A stretch of DNA of 64,000 bases from Clarkia xantiana subsp. parviflora (lineage: Eukaryota; Streptophyta; Magnoliopsida; Myrtales; Onagraceae), in assembly GCA_036873135.1 (NCBI GenBank), contig JAPTYO010000007.1, positions 23,976,763-24,040,762 on the forward strand. The letters are read 5' to 3'. Below the pieces are notes generated by a model. The model searched no databases and was not told where the DNA came from. It saw only the letters and a list, made by a program, of their open reading frames with translations. Position numbers and translations under genes: made by a program. This document shows, piece after piece, positions 24,296 to 34,519 of this stretch (position 1 is its first letter; each line of letters opens with the position of its first letter).

Positions 24296-24796
24296 AGGAA
24301 AACTATGTAAAACATGCAATATGTTGAAAAAGATGGTTTTATGGACCAATATGTTTTAAAATGTACAACATGTTTGAAAAAATTGTTTTATAGACCAATA
24401 TATATTAAAATGTACAACAAGCTTAAAAATAGTAAAATGATATGCAATCCACTTTTTGTCAATAGTCTCATTAAGTTGTCACATGTGAATCACATTTTTT
24501 GAAAATAATAATAATAATTAAAATAAGAAATTAATTCATACATAACAATAATTATTAATGGGTGGACGTGGATGTAGATAATAAATTCATATTATTTTTT
24601 AAAAACGTGATCCGCACGTGTCCATGTAATGAGACTACTGACAACAAGTGGACGATAAGTCATACCATTTTTGTAAGCTTGTTTTACATTTTAAAACATA
24701 TTGGTCCATAAAATCAAACATGTTGTACATTTTAAAATGTATTGGTTCATAAAACATGTTTTTCAAACATGTTGCACGTTTTACATACTTTTCCCT
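24296..24796. mobile_element. Foldback MITE, about 500 bp
   Basis: The left arm (about 24296-24430: 'aggaaaactatgtaaaac', 'gaccaatatgttttaaaatg', 'tacaac') is mirrored by the right arm (about 24660-24796), which read on minus starts AGGGAAAAGTATGTAAAAC and repeats the same words in order. Within each arm a unit of about 50 bp is itself repeated twice. The core holds an AT-rich spacer. The edges are flanked by TA on both sides, consistent with a TA target site, though that is weak evidence. There are no coding frames. Confidence 0.75.
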
Positions 24797-24869
24797 AAAA
24801 AATTCCCAAAGACTAAAAACAAAAGTTAGGCAAAACCCTATATATTATAACATATTAGTAGTAACCATG

Positions 24870-25087
24870 TAATAATGGTGTGGTGGTTCAGTGCATCATC
24901 CCTTAATCAGATGTCAGGGGTTCAATCCCTGCTAGTGACTAAACACCGACAAGGATAGCTTAGCTAATACGTATTAGCTAAACTACTGCAGTTCAGTTGA
25001 AACTAAATTCCCATTCGATTCAAATTAGTCATGACGTTTATGTAGAATAATTACTCGACCCGTAAAGGATGTTCAATTGCTTTTTTT
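24870..25087 (+). mobile_element. tRNA-derived SINE candidate
   Basis: A box-A-like TGGTGTGGTGGTTCAG (24876-24891) is followed by a clear box B, GGTTCAATCC at 24919-24928, with tRNA-like spacing. The downstream body ends in 'ttcaattgcttttttt' near 25087, a short T tail as in some plant SINEs. It does not fold as a full tRNA gene because no acceptor stem is seen, so a SINE or tRNA-related relic is the better call. Confidence 0.6.
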
Positions 25088-25099
25088 GATTATTTACCT

Positions 25100-25990
25100 A
25101 AGAAATTGTTAACTCTGTTTCTGTAATATTATCTGTTTCTGTAATATTATCCTCCTAGTACCAAACTATTTGCACTTTCTCATTAACAAGAAAGTGTTAA
25201 AGATGTTCATCAATTCAATTCAAACTCTAAAGTTAGGGAAGTGAAGTTGTTTAGAAGAGATTCGAGTAGACAATCAACAAAACTGAACAAATTTTGATAA
25301 AAAGAATAATAATAAAGTTGAATAGATTCATCAGCGAGGGAAAAAGAATTACTAAGCTTCAAATTTACAAGTCTAAGAGCACTTGCAATTGTAGTTCCTA
25401 GTCTTTAATTCATAGTTCCTAGTTCTATATTGTAAGTTTATCATTGTAGATCAGTTTCTACTTATTAGTTCCACGTATTGTTGTTCTCACTAATAATGAT
25501 TAAATAGGAACTTGACATTGTAATGAGAATTCTTAGTTTCAAGACTGTCACTAGGGTTGATTGAGATTTCAAATATTATTGTTTTGTCATTATATAGTGG
25601 AAAGAGAAGTGGGATAGTTCCTACTAGTAGGAACTTCCACATTACTTTTCGTGTTGGTTCTAACTTTTTAATATTATTGTATTCATCTATTTTATTATAT
25701 ATATATATATATATATGGAACGCTAAGTCAGATAATGACACGAGCCGTAAATGTAATCATTTATTTTTAATATTAAGTAAGTTAAAAAAAAAATTGCACG
25801 AGCCAAAATTACAACTTTTTAACTTCGAGTCAATTATAAAGTTTCTAGACTCAATCTGTTTATATTTTAAAATGTACTACGACCGTCAATTATAAATTTT
25901 ATATTGTAATAACTAACATAAAAAATAATTATTTGTTTTTGTTAATAATAATAACATTTTGTTTATCTTCTAAGAAAGCATTTTATTTTT
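25100..25990. other. AT-rich intergenic DNA, no gene
   Basis: Contains a direct 'ctgtttctgtaatattat' repeat near 25125-25150, a MITE-like stretch at about 25376-25560 ('gagcacttgcaattgtagttc'), and a (TA)n run near 25696-25716. No supported coding region. Confidence 0.5.
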
Positions 25991-25999
25991 TTACTGGGT

Positions 26000-27566
26000 C
26001 AAGGAAATGCAAGACAGTGATCTTTATTTAGGATTACCTGTCAATTGGATCACTCAGAAACAAATGATTGGCACTTCTCTGCTAGATAGAATCTCAAAGA
26101 GAATTCAAGACTGGATGGGCAAATTACTTAATGCAGCGGGAAATGAGGTCCTGATTAAGTCAAATGCATCCTCAATCCCAATTTACACAATGTCTTGCAT
26201 CAAATTACCTTTTCAAATACATGCAAAGATTGAAACAATACTGAGAAACTTCCGGTGGAGATCAAACCCATATAGGAAAGGTTTACCATGGATTGCTTGG
26301 CACAAACTCACTCGTAGTAAATCAGCTGGTGGACTTGGGTATAAGGACACTGAGCATCAAAACACAGCTTTTTTACACAAACAAATATGACGTCTCCTAA
26401 CCTCTAAGGACTCAGTGTGGGATCAGTGCCTAAGACTGAAGTATCTTTCCCAAAATACTTTTTTTTTCTTGCAAGTCAATGCAATATCATAGCTTTGTTT
26501 GGAGAACTCTTCTGCAACTTCGTCCCCTGTTCTTGCTAGGAATAAGATGGTTTGTTGGCAATGGTCATTCCATCAACTTCTGGACTGACCCCTAGGTGCT
26601 CAATATACCTACATTAACTGCCTGGACCAATGATAATACCACTCATTTGCTTAAGTTTCAGCATTTTCCGCTTCAACATGATTCAACTTGGAACTTACCT
26701 CTCCTCCAAATAATTCTTCATCCTATCTTGGTAGACCTCATCTCAAACATCTCCCTCCCAATTTTTCCTACCCAAGACAAACTCACATGGGTATCAAGCT
26801 CTTCTAGAGAGTACTCAGTCAAGTCAGGTTATCGTATTCTTTCCACAATGGAGCATGCCTCTAAATATGGATCAATCTCGGCACCCCCTATGATTGCTAG
26901 TTTTGACTTTTGGAACAAATTTTGAACTGCTAAACTAATTCCAAAGGTAAAAATGTTCGTCTCGAAAATGTGTTCTGAAGGATTAGCTCTGTGAGCTAAC
27001 CTTTATCGACATGTCTCTACTATTGACCCCATTGGCCCCCTATGTGGAAATAAACCTGAAACCTGGACACATCTAATGTGGACATGTGACTTCAGCGTAT
27101 TTGGTTTGCTTCAATAGTTGTTGCTGGAAGAGATTTGTGTTTGTCTATTCAAATAGTCCAGGATTGGTTGGCTAAGGATATTACTACTCAGCTAGATCAT
27201 TTGCCCTTAAAGTGCTTAATTCTCTGAAATATCCGGCTCAGGAATCAAAGGGTTTTCCAAGCTACGATTCCTTGTGCTGACATACTAATGTTCAATCTTA
27301 ACTCTTTGTGTAATGATAACAAACGCGTATTTGTTTGTTCTTCAGGGCACTCATCAAGAAGACCAACTATCAGAAAACCCATAAGGCCTCACCCAACACT
27401 GCTGCAAAATTCATGGATATTTATCATTCTGTAAAAAATAACGAAAAATCTAACGGTGCAACACCTGGGTTAACTTTCAGGTATTAAATTGTTACAAAAT
27501 TTAGCTTGTGTACCAATTTGTTTTTGGCTGTTAGGCCAGGTACCAATTTAATTATAATCAAAAAAA
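26000..27566 (+). pseudogene. Truncated LINE reverse transcriptase remnant
   Basis: From about 26007 the frame reads YLGLPVNWITQKQMIG, then KRIQDWMGKLLNAAGNEVLI, MSCIKLPFQ and LPWIAWHKLTRSKSAGGLGY. This is the C-terminal part of a plant LINE-1-type reverse transcriptase. It stops at 26388 and continues in other frames with SSSREYSVKSGYRIL, a zinc-binding region (PLCGNKPETWTHLMWTCDF near 27040-27090), and a tail ending in poly(A) at about 27558-27570. The 5' two thirds (endonuclease and RT core) are absent. Many stops and frameshifts make it an old 5'-truncated copy. Confidence 0.88.
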
Positions 27567-27569
27567 AAA

Positions 27570-28380
27570 AATTCATGAGATCTAATACGTTAGTATCTAA
27601 GTTCATGATCTGTGAAACTGAAAATCAGTAAAATCAATAATTGATTAAATCAATTTTTTTTTTTTGGCCAAACTTGATTAAATCAATTTGACCTTATATC
27701 AAAGTACGAAATCGGTAAAAAAAATAAAAACAAAGTGAAACCAAATTATGACTAAGTGGGTATGGATTGGTTTGGGGAGATCAGTTTAGAGGATGTTGGG
27801 ACCTTACTCATGCGGGTTTTCGGGTCTTTGGAATGTTGTGTAGTATTCTCTCGTCGGGTTGTCGAAGCTTACGGATGTTGTCCGAACGTGCTCTTTCTAA
27901 CACCCGTACAAGGGACAATATCGAGACCATAGAGGTATCGAGACCACAGAGAGGGGATGGTACTCGATGAGCTATCTCCACGATTCTAGAGAGATAAAGC
28001 TAGAGAGAAGTTAGAGTTCCCAAGCCAACTTGAATTCTGAAATGGGTGACCAGAGATCATGTAAGGGTACGCGCGTCGTAGGGCAACAGTCTGGACCACA
28101 CCAGATTGTTCCAGCAATCCGGACCGGTCCTAACATGCGTGTCGCGCGTTCAGATCGTTCTAACTCGCGAGTAAGCGTTCGTAAGCCGTTAGTGGGTCCG
28201 ACGTGTCGACGAGGTATGAATGTAAAACGAACCCATATTATCGGGTGAAGGAATTTTATGGCAAACCGTAAAAAAATTTAAGAAAAAAAAAACTATGTAA
28301 ACAAACCGTAAAAAAAAAGGGGGTTAGTTGGTTAGCTTGACTGAAATTGTTATTGAATGTAAGGGTATCATTGCAAAAAG
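27570..28380. other. Intergenic, unidentified GC-richer block
   Basis: 27760-28260 is clearly GC-richer than its surroundings ('gtcgcgcgttcagatcg', 'cgcgagtaagcgttcg'). It has open frames up to 72 codons but no recognisable motif. It may be a fragment of a retroelement LTR; I could not show this. Confidence 0.35.
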
Positions 28381-28800
28381 GAAAAACCGAGTTTAGATTT
28401 TTTGGCTCCGATCGGAGCTTTTTGGCCCCGATCGGAGCTTTTTTGCTGAGGTAGTAGCCGGAGTCGGGTCGTCGGAGCCGAGGTGGTGGTCGTCGGAGTC
28501 GAGGTGGTGGTCGCCGGAGTCGGGTGGTGGTGGCCGGAGTCGGGTGGCGGTGGCCGGAGTTTGGTGGTTTTAATTTGACTTTAGGGGTAAAATTGTCATT
28601 TACATTTTCTTAAATAAGATATTAAATAAAACAAAATATTAAAGGGGCAAAAATGTCATTTCACACAATTCTGTTAAATTTAACCCTAAAAATGGACGGA
28701 AAACCTCAAATCAACAAAATTGAAATTTCAGACCTCTGTTATTAACTTTTTAAATTTCAGACCTCTCCCGTTAACATGGGTGATAGTTCAGACCTTTCAT
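28380..28800. mobile_element. Partial copy of the 58.5-kb foldback family
   Basis: Contains GGCTCCGATCGGAGC and repeated 'ggtggtggtcgccggagtcg' words, then 'ttctgttaaattt', 'atggacggaaaacct' and 'cagacctct' motifs. These occur in the same order in the right arm of the 1-kb element at 58525-59548. Only this arm is present, and its outer edge (near 28800) lacks the GGGTCAAT-type terminus, so it is a decayed half copy or a divergent member. Confidence 0.65.
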
Positions 28801-29067
28801 AGGTTCTTAAAACACCTACAAAGCATGTATTTTTTTTTGAATAATTTCTTAAATATAACGATTTATAGCCAGAGATAAGTTAACAATGCTACTCTGCAGA
28901 AATGGTCATTCCTCAATCGGGTCCGTATAAAAAAAAGTCTTGATAACAAATTAAATTATGAGGATAACAAAATCGTAAGCCTAATATGCATTTACAATTA
29001 TAGAACGACAATTTGAACTAATTCAGGCAGACATTAGTACTAACGGATATGCTAATAAGAGGTTCAC

Positions 29068-29122
29068 CTGAACATGATCAAGGACTCCATCCCCATTAAT
29101 ATCATCATGAAAGCCACATTCT
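29068..29122 (-). pseudogene. Isolated exon-like fragment with Asp-rich calcium-loop motif
   Basis: On minus, a 55-nt stretch between an AG and a GTGAAC donor reads ECGFHDDINGDGVLDHVQ. The DxNGDG motif is typical of EF-hand or FG-GAP calcium-binding loops. No matching neighbouring exons are readable within a kilobase, so it is probably a stray gene fragment, possibly captured by a transposon. It could also be chance. Confidence 0.35.
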
Positions 29123-29411
29123 CTCAGATGAAGCAAGAATGATCAAGATAATCAACATTAATATGAGAACAAAAATTAAATATAAATCAAACAAAAGCGT
29201 GAACTCATCAGAAAAACTAATGAATGATAACATTATTCTTTTTCCGTTATTCAAGAAAAAAATCCATTCTATTCGAGCGTTTACGGTCAATTTTATTGTA
29301 AAACAAAATTCTGGAGCAGTGTAAGAATAAGAATCGCCTTGCAAATGGTCCGGCCAGTGGCGAAAGGAAGATGTGAACACCCGATTTTTGCTCGGGTCAA
29401 TAAATTTGAAG

Positions 29412-29413
<2 letters not shown>

Positions 29414-29446
<33 letters not shown>
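29414..29446. repeat. (TA)n microsatellite
   Basis: About 16 TA units. An exon-like stretch follows on plus after a 'gcag' near 29487 (EKSRDMERANHFLSESYQQG) to a GT near 29615. I do not recognise this piece. Confidence 0.8.
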
Positions 29447-29448
<2 letters not shown>

Positions 29449-29871
29449 GCATGTATATATATCTATTTTAAGTATGTATGTTTTGCAGGAAAAGTCTCGG
29501 GACATGGAGCGCGCGAATCATTTTTTATCGGAATCCTATCAACAAGGATCTCTAATCGAAGCTCGCAAACTCACCAATGCAACGAGATTGACCATGAATC
29601 AATCAGATGTCGTGTTCGTAAGATATAACATTTTGAAGTTGGAATTAAAATAAGTAACAAAAAAGGCAAAAGGATAATAATAGATACATGTTTGACGGGA
29701 AAGTGGTGTGTGATATGATAGACATGGGCATATTGAACAGATTCATTAGCATGGGAAAAGATTTACCAAGCTGCAAAGTGTTAACTACTAATGTCTTACC
29801 AAGCTTTGATCCGTGCAATTGAAAGCACTAAAATCTTCACAAACTCATCGGAGAAGCTTCAAACTGTTCTA

Positions 29872-30466
29872 ATATTGCAGTTAGCTTAATATAACTGATT
29901 GATTTAACAACAAGGTGGCACTGAGATTGTTAGTAATCATCATGACCAGGTTGTTTCAGATTATACGGGTCAACGTCTCAGATCACTCAACTTTGGTAAT
30001 TTGACGGAGTTATATTTGGTTTAGTTCAAGACGTTGGGTTTAGTAGCTCAGTGTTGAGAAATTCACCTTGTCTACAGATGATTAGATTTAAGGTAAATGC
30101 AACTGTCATCATCATCACTATGTATAAATTTCAATATGAACAACTAACTAACTTAATTGTATGTATCATTCTGGTTACATGGAGAGTTGGATCGGCCCCC
30201 ACTTGACTCTTCTGTTCTGCTAAACCCAGTACCGACGTGTTTCAAGACCCATGTTAAGCGGATTGAAGTGTTTATTAATGGAGCGGACGATATTGACTTC
30301 GTTGCAACATTAGTAAACATTGGACAAGTCTTGGAGCGAGTATGTGTAATGATTCCTAGATCGCTTATTGGAGGATATAGGGTGTCTGAGATGGTGAAGA
30401 ACCTGCCAGTTGCTTCACCATCATTCCTACCTACCTACCACAACATCTCCTCCACGATCCGATGAT
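29872..30466 (+). pseudogene. Inverted copy of F-box 3' exons (penultimate and FBD exons)
   Basis: This plus-strand copy matches the minus-strand F-box gene's last two exons and introns. The penultimate exon starts after 'catgaccag' near 29949 and reads YTGQRLRSLNFGNLTELYLV, then TAG at 30022-30024, so it has a stop codon. Part of 'gctcaaacagtg' is also deleted. Its donor (TTTAAG then GTAAATG) is intact. The FBD exon is open: LDSSVLLNPVPTCFKTHVKR, then DDIDFVATLVNIGQVLERV, to YRVSEMVKNLPVASP. No F-box portion lies upstream, so it cannot make an F-box protein alone. Confidence 0.85.
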
Positions 30467-30553
30467 CTACATACAGTTTTCTGAATGAATCTCAATCCAA
30501 ATGTATATTACTCACCAATCTGCATTCTCTTTTGTATACGAAAGACACTTTTC

Positions 30554-31104
30554 TGAAGCAACTGACAGGTTCTTCACCATCTCAGACACCTGTATCCGCC
30601 AATAAGCGATCTAGGAATCATTACAGCTACTCGCTCCAAAACTTGTCCAATGTTTACTAATGTTGCCACGAAGTCAATATCGCCCGCTCCATTAACAAAC
30701 ACTTCAATCTGCTTCACATGGGTTTTGAAACAAGTCGGTACTGGGTTTAGCAGAACAGAAGATTCAAGTGGGGGCCGATCCAACTCTCCATGAAACCAGA
30801 ATGATATATACAATTAGTTAGTTGTTCATATTGAAATTTATACATACTGATGATGATGACAGTTGCATTTCCCTTAAATCTAATCATCTGTAGACAAGGG
30901 GAATTTCTCAACACTGTTTGAGCTACTAAACCCACCGTCTTGAACTCAACCAAAATCCAAATATAACTCTGTCAAATTACCAAAGTTGAGTGATCTGAGA
31001 CGTTGACCCGTATAATCTGAAACAAACTGGTCATGATGATTACTAATAATCACAGTGTCACCTTGTTGTTAAATCAATCAATTATATTAAGCTAACTGCA
31101 ATAT
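30554..31104 (-). repeat. Right arm of 550-bp inverted duplication
   Basis: Reverse complement of 29872-30417 over its full length with a small number of substitutions and indels. The arms are separated by 136 bp (30418-30553). The inner edge of both arms is 'cagttgcttca'; the outer edge is 'atattgcagttagc'. A transcript through both arms would fold into a long hairpin. Confidence 0.9.
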
Positions 31105-32641
31105 CAATACCTTACCTTGAAAGGGTCGAGCCATAGGATTAAACTCTTCATGCTCCTCGAGATTCTTTCTAGGAATGTAGCTGCATGAATTGACACGGAC
31201 AATTTGTTAAAACTAAGCAGCACGTCGAAACACCCATCATCTATATGGAATCCGTGCTCAAGGTGTCCATGAAAGTTCAGCTCCTTAAGATTCCCACATT
31301 TTACCCAAATGGAGCAAGGCAAGTTATCGTGTATTGTTAGCCTTTTAAGGCTAGGGTTACAAATGGTGACATCAGATACTTCAGACCCTGTGAAGCACAT
31401 CCCTATCGCCAACTCCTCAAGCAATGGGTTGGAAAACAATTTCTTCAGCGGTGTGGGATTTGTAAACTCGATCCCTGCAATATCTAAAATCTTGAGCTTC
31501 GGAAGAGCAATGGAATCCGGCAGTTCGAGTCTACCTTTCGTACGGTACACGGAAAGTACAAGCGCCACCAGTTTTTCCAAACTAAAGATAGATGAAGGCA
31601 GTGAAAGTGCTTCATCTTTGCAATAATTCGAGAGGCCCAACCGGATCTCTTCGATTTGGTGGCCCTCTGTTATTACTGCTCTTAATATCGAACTGATCCG
31701 AACAGCAACCGTATCATCAACATCACAAACAAGCACAAAATTCTGAATGGGACAATGCGGATCACGGAGACTACAAAAATTTTCGACAAAGTTAACGAAA
31801 TCGGCTGTTGGTCGACCTTCTTGTAGGAACAAGAGATTAGGAACAGACCTCCACAGGTGTTCCCATCTTCTCGATAGGACCCAAGTTTTGACTGCATCTT
31901 GAATTGGGAGAAGACGCAAGACATTTTGAAGAACTTCATTAGGCAGGTCGTTTAATGTGGTCGGGGTATCAGATTTGGTGTTCATCCTAAGGAAAAACAA
32001 TCATAAATAGAGGAACAATCCATCGGTTACTCCACCAGCAAGCAGCAACAACCCACAAAAATGAACTGAACCTAAATTCCCTAATTCAGTTAACAAGAAA
32101 CCATCTAAGTTTTATACATATTTGAAAGACATCATAAATCCTAGAATCCATCAGTCTTTTTATCAGTCATCATTTTCAGAATTTAACTCTGATCATCTTT
32201 GCTTTGCGCGGGAAAAAGAAATCATGATAATCAAATGAATGAGTCTAAGAACTGATCGGAAGAAAGATCAAAACAGGAACAATTTCATCATTTACTCCAG
32301 CAGCAACAATAACCACAAAAATGAACCTAAACTCCCTCCTAATTCCCTAATCAAGAACAAGGAAACATCAAAGTTTTATACAGATTAGAAGGAGATGTTC
32401 ATAAATCCTAGACAATCCAGGAACTTATCAGTCTTTTTTTTTATCAATCACCATTTTCTACCCTAACTCTACTCGATCATCTTTGCGCAGGAAAAGAGAA
32501 ATCACGGATAATCTCAGTCTGAGAAGAACTGATCGGAAGTAAAGAGATAGATAGAGAAATGCATGCTTACATCGCTGTATACGGAGACGAACTCCTCGGC
32601 GTGTAGGTAGTCGAGTTCATCGGCGTAGTTTCTGCATTCAT
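30946..32641 (-). CDS. F-box/LRR protein gene with decayed 3' (FBD) exons
   Basis: Exons 32641-32571, 31986-31116 and 31026-30946 join in phase to a stop at 30948-30946 (1,023 nt, 340 aa). The short first exon ends AT at a GTAAGC donor and restores ATG at the next exon. The F-box covers about residues 36-75 (LNDLPNEVLQNVLRLLPIQD, then VLSRRWEHLW). LRR-like repeats follow (LELPDSIALPKLKILDIAG, LLEELAIGMCF). Such proteins are SCF ubiquitin-ligase adaptors. In exon 3 a 7-nt insertion (TTTGG duplicated as ATTTTGG) shifts the frame to TGA. Its donor is mutated GT to GG at 30871-30872, and the FBD exon near 30574-30780 is also frameshifted. The F-box and LRRs remain open, so a truncated protein is possible; pseudogenisation is equally plausible. 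Confidence 0.75.
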
Positions 32642-32649
32642 CCTAGAGA

Positions 32650-34485
32650 GAGTATTGAGAGATTTTTTCACCGGCGAGGACTTGACTCATCTTCAGGTAG
32701 TTTCGTTCGTGCCTGCTGCATTAAAGCTCACGGGCTCTGGGCCCTGGTTGAGCTTCTGCTCCAGTGGGCTCGCCTTGGCGGGTCGTGCTCCACTGGACCC
32801 ATTTCGCTTCTATCGGGTCTAAACCCGAAACCCATGACAATGGAATGTGGATCGGGGCTAGGCTCATCTCGAGTGCTTCGGGTATTATCTTTCCCATAAT
32901 ATAAAGCAGCGTCCATGTGAATGAAGAAGAAGAGTACTGCCTCGAAGACCATTACGTTACGAGTGTGCATAATTTTTTTTTTTTTTTTTTTTTTTCACGA
33001 GTAGGCGTGGGTGTGTGTTCTAAGGAGGAATCTTATCGGAATAGCAGCAACTTCGTAATATATGCCTATAACCTAACTTACGGTTGTACCGGAATTGATT
33101 AAAACATTTTTCGATTCGGCTCCCTCCCACCCCTAATTAAATTGCTCATTAATATGTTTGATTTATACCTCTTGCTCATAATTAACTTTTAAACGGTAAA
33201 GTACTTGTTATAAATAAATAGTATATTTCATTCCTAACCATCAAACTCGAGAGTCGACACTTATAAAGTGATCTTACGTATTAATTTGGTTTATATATGG
33301 TTTCAAATTATCGTTTGCTTAGTGATTTTTTTTTCTATTAATTAAACGAAAATTCATTAGGCATTCGTACGCTGGCTAAGAAGGCACGCGTGCAACAGAC
33401 CTCCCCCTCACCGAATTTTAAAATATACCCCAAATTGGTTAGGGCAAGGAAAATCTTAAATTGTTGGAGTAGTTTGTAATTTAATTATTTAGGCGTCATT
33501 TCATGTGTTTCTTGGTGTAGAAGATATGTAGATTGATTATGCACTACTGATCCATGAAGAACGCGTGGTTGAATAATTACTGTATACTAACGATTAAGGG
33601 AAGGTACATTGTACACATTATTTCCACGACCATAAGAATAAAACTCTGTAGTTAACATATTTAGAAAATATGATATAACAGTTCAGCGTTTCATCCCCTA
33701 ATTAACAAGATACTTCGGATCAAATTATATATGAGTCGTGGGAATTTAAAATGGTAAGATACAATATGTGAAACTTACATTTATAAGTATTTTTCTATTC
33801 TCTTTGGGTGTATAAATGTCAAAATCTAGAATAATCTCCGCTCCATTAAATTTCGCTATTAGTTCCACATATTGTATCATTCGATCAACTAATATATGGA
33901 TGTGGTTTGTTTGATTACTGGGCTAAAATGCAATCGACTGTAATTCAAGTTAATTTTTTTGTCGTTAGATCGTGAGAGAAAATGTATTATTAAATTTTAG
34001 GAAAGGTAAATAAATAATTATTAGGAGAAAGTTGATGTTTGTTGTTTTTTTAACTGATCAGTTACTTATGTACAATTAATCAGTATACAGTATACATTCT
34101 AAATGTTTCCCTTTTTTTTTCTAGAAAGGAAGCAACCCTACATCAAAGGGAGGAATGTAATCTATTTTTCTTGCTTAGTGTATACAAACTGAAATTACAG
34201 CTTACTGCTTTTACTTTACTGGTTTCGGATTTGGTCAACTTGAAAAAGGTCTTAAAGTATGTTCATTTTTTTTTCTACGTCCAATCATCCATGGATATTG
34301 ATATCACAGTATATTATTTCCATATTCGTATTTTGTCCATGGAATATATCGTGAGCAATGAACTTGCTTAGAGCTGATGGTCAAAAAAGATAATACAAGC
34401 TAACAACAGTTTAAAAACTTCAAATCAAGCCAGAAACTCCGAATCAATATATATATAGGAGGGTATATATATTATATATGATTGA
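32650..34485. other. Intergenic, no supported gene
   Basis: 32650-32950 is the promoter side of the F-box gene and is GC-richer, followed by a long T run near 32971-32996. 33100-34480 is AT-rich with no recognisable element boundary. Small open frames here lack motifs. Confidence 0.5.
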
Positions 34486-34516
34486 TATGCGTGCAACGCA
34501 CACGTCGCTCCTCTAG
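34486..34516 (+). mobile_element. Helitron-type 3' terminus
   Basis: A hairpin (TGCGT, loop gca, ACGCA at 34488-34500) is followed 12 bases later by CTAG and a T in the flank (34513-34517). A GC-rich hairpin about 10-12 nt before a CTRR end, inserted before T, is the Helitron signature. The body would extend leftward; I could not place its TC 5' end. Confidence 0.5.
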
Positions 34517-34519
34517 TTA

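Noticed and set aside
24863..24935. Possible functional tRNA gene
   Set aside because: Box A and box B are present but acceptor and anticodon stems do not form, and there is no terminator at the right distance; a SINE is more likely.
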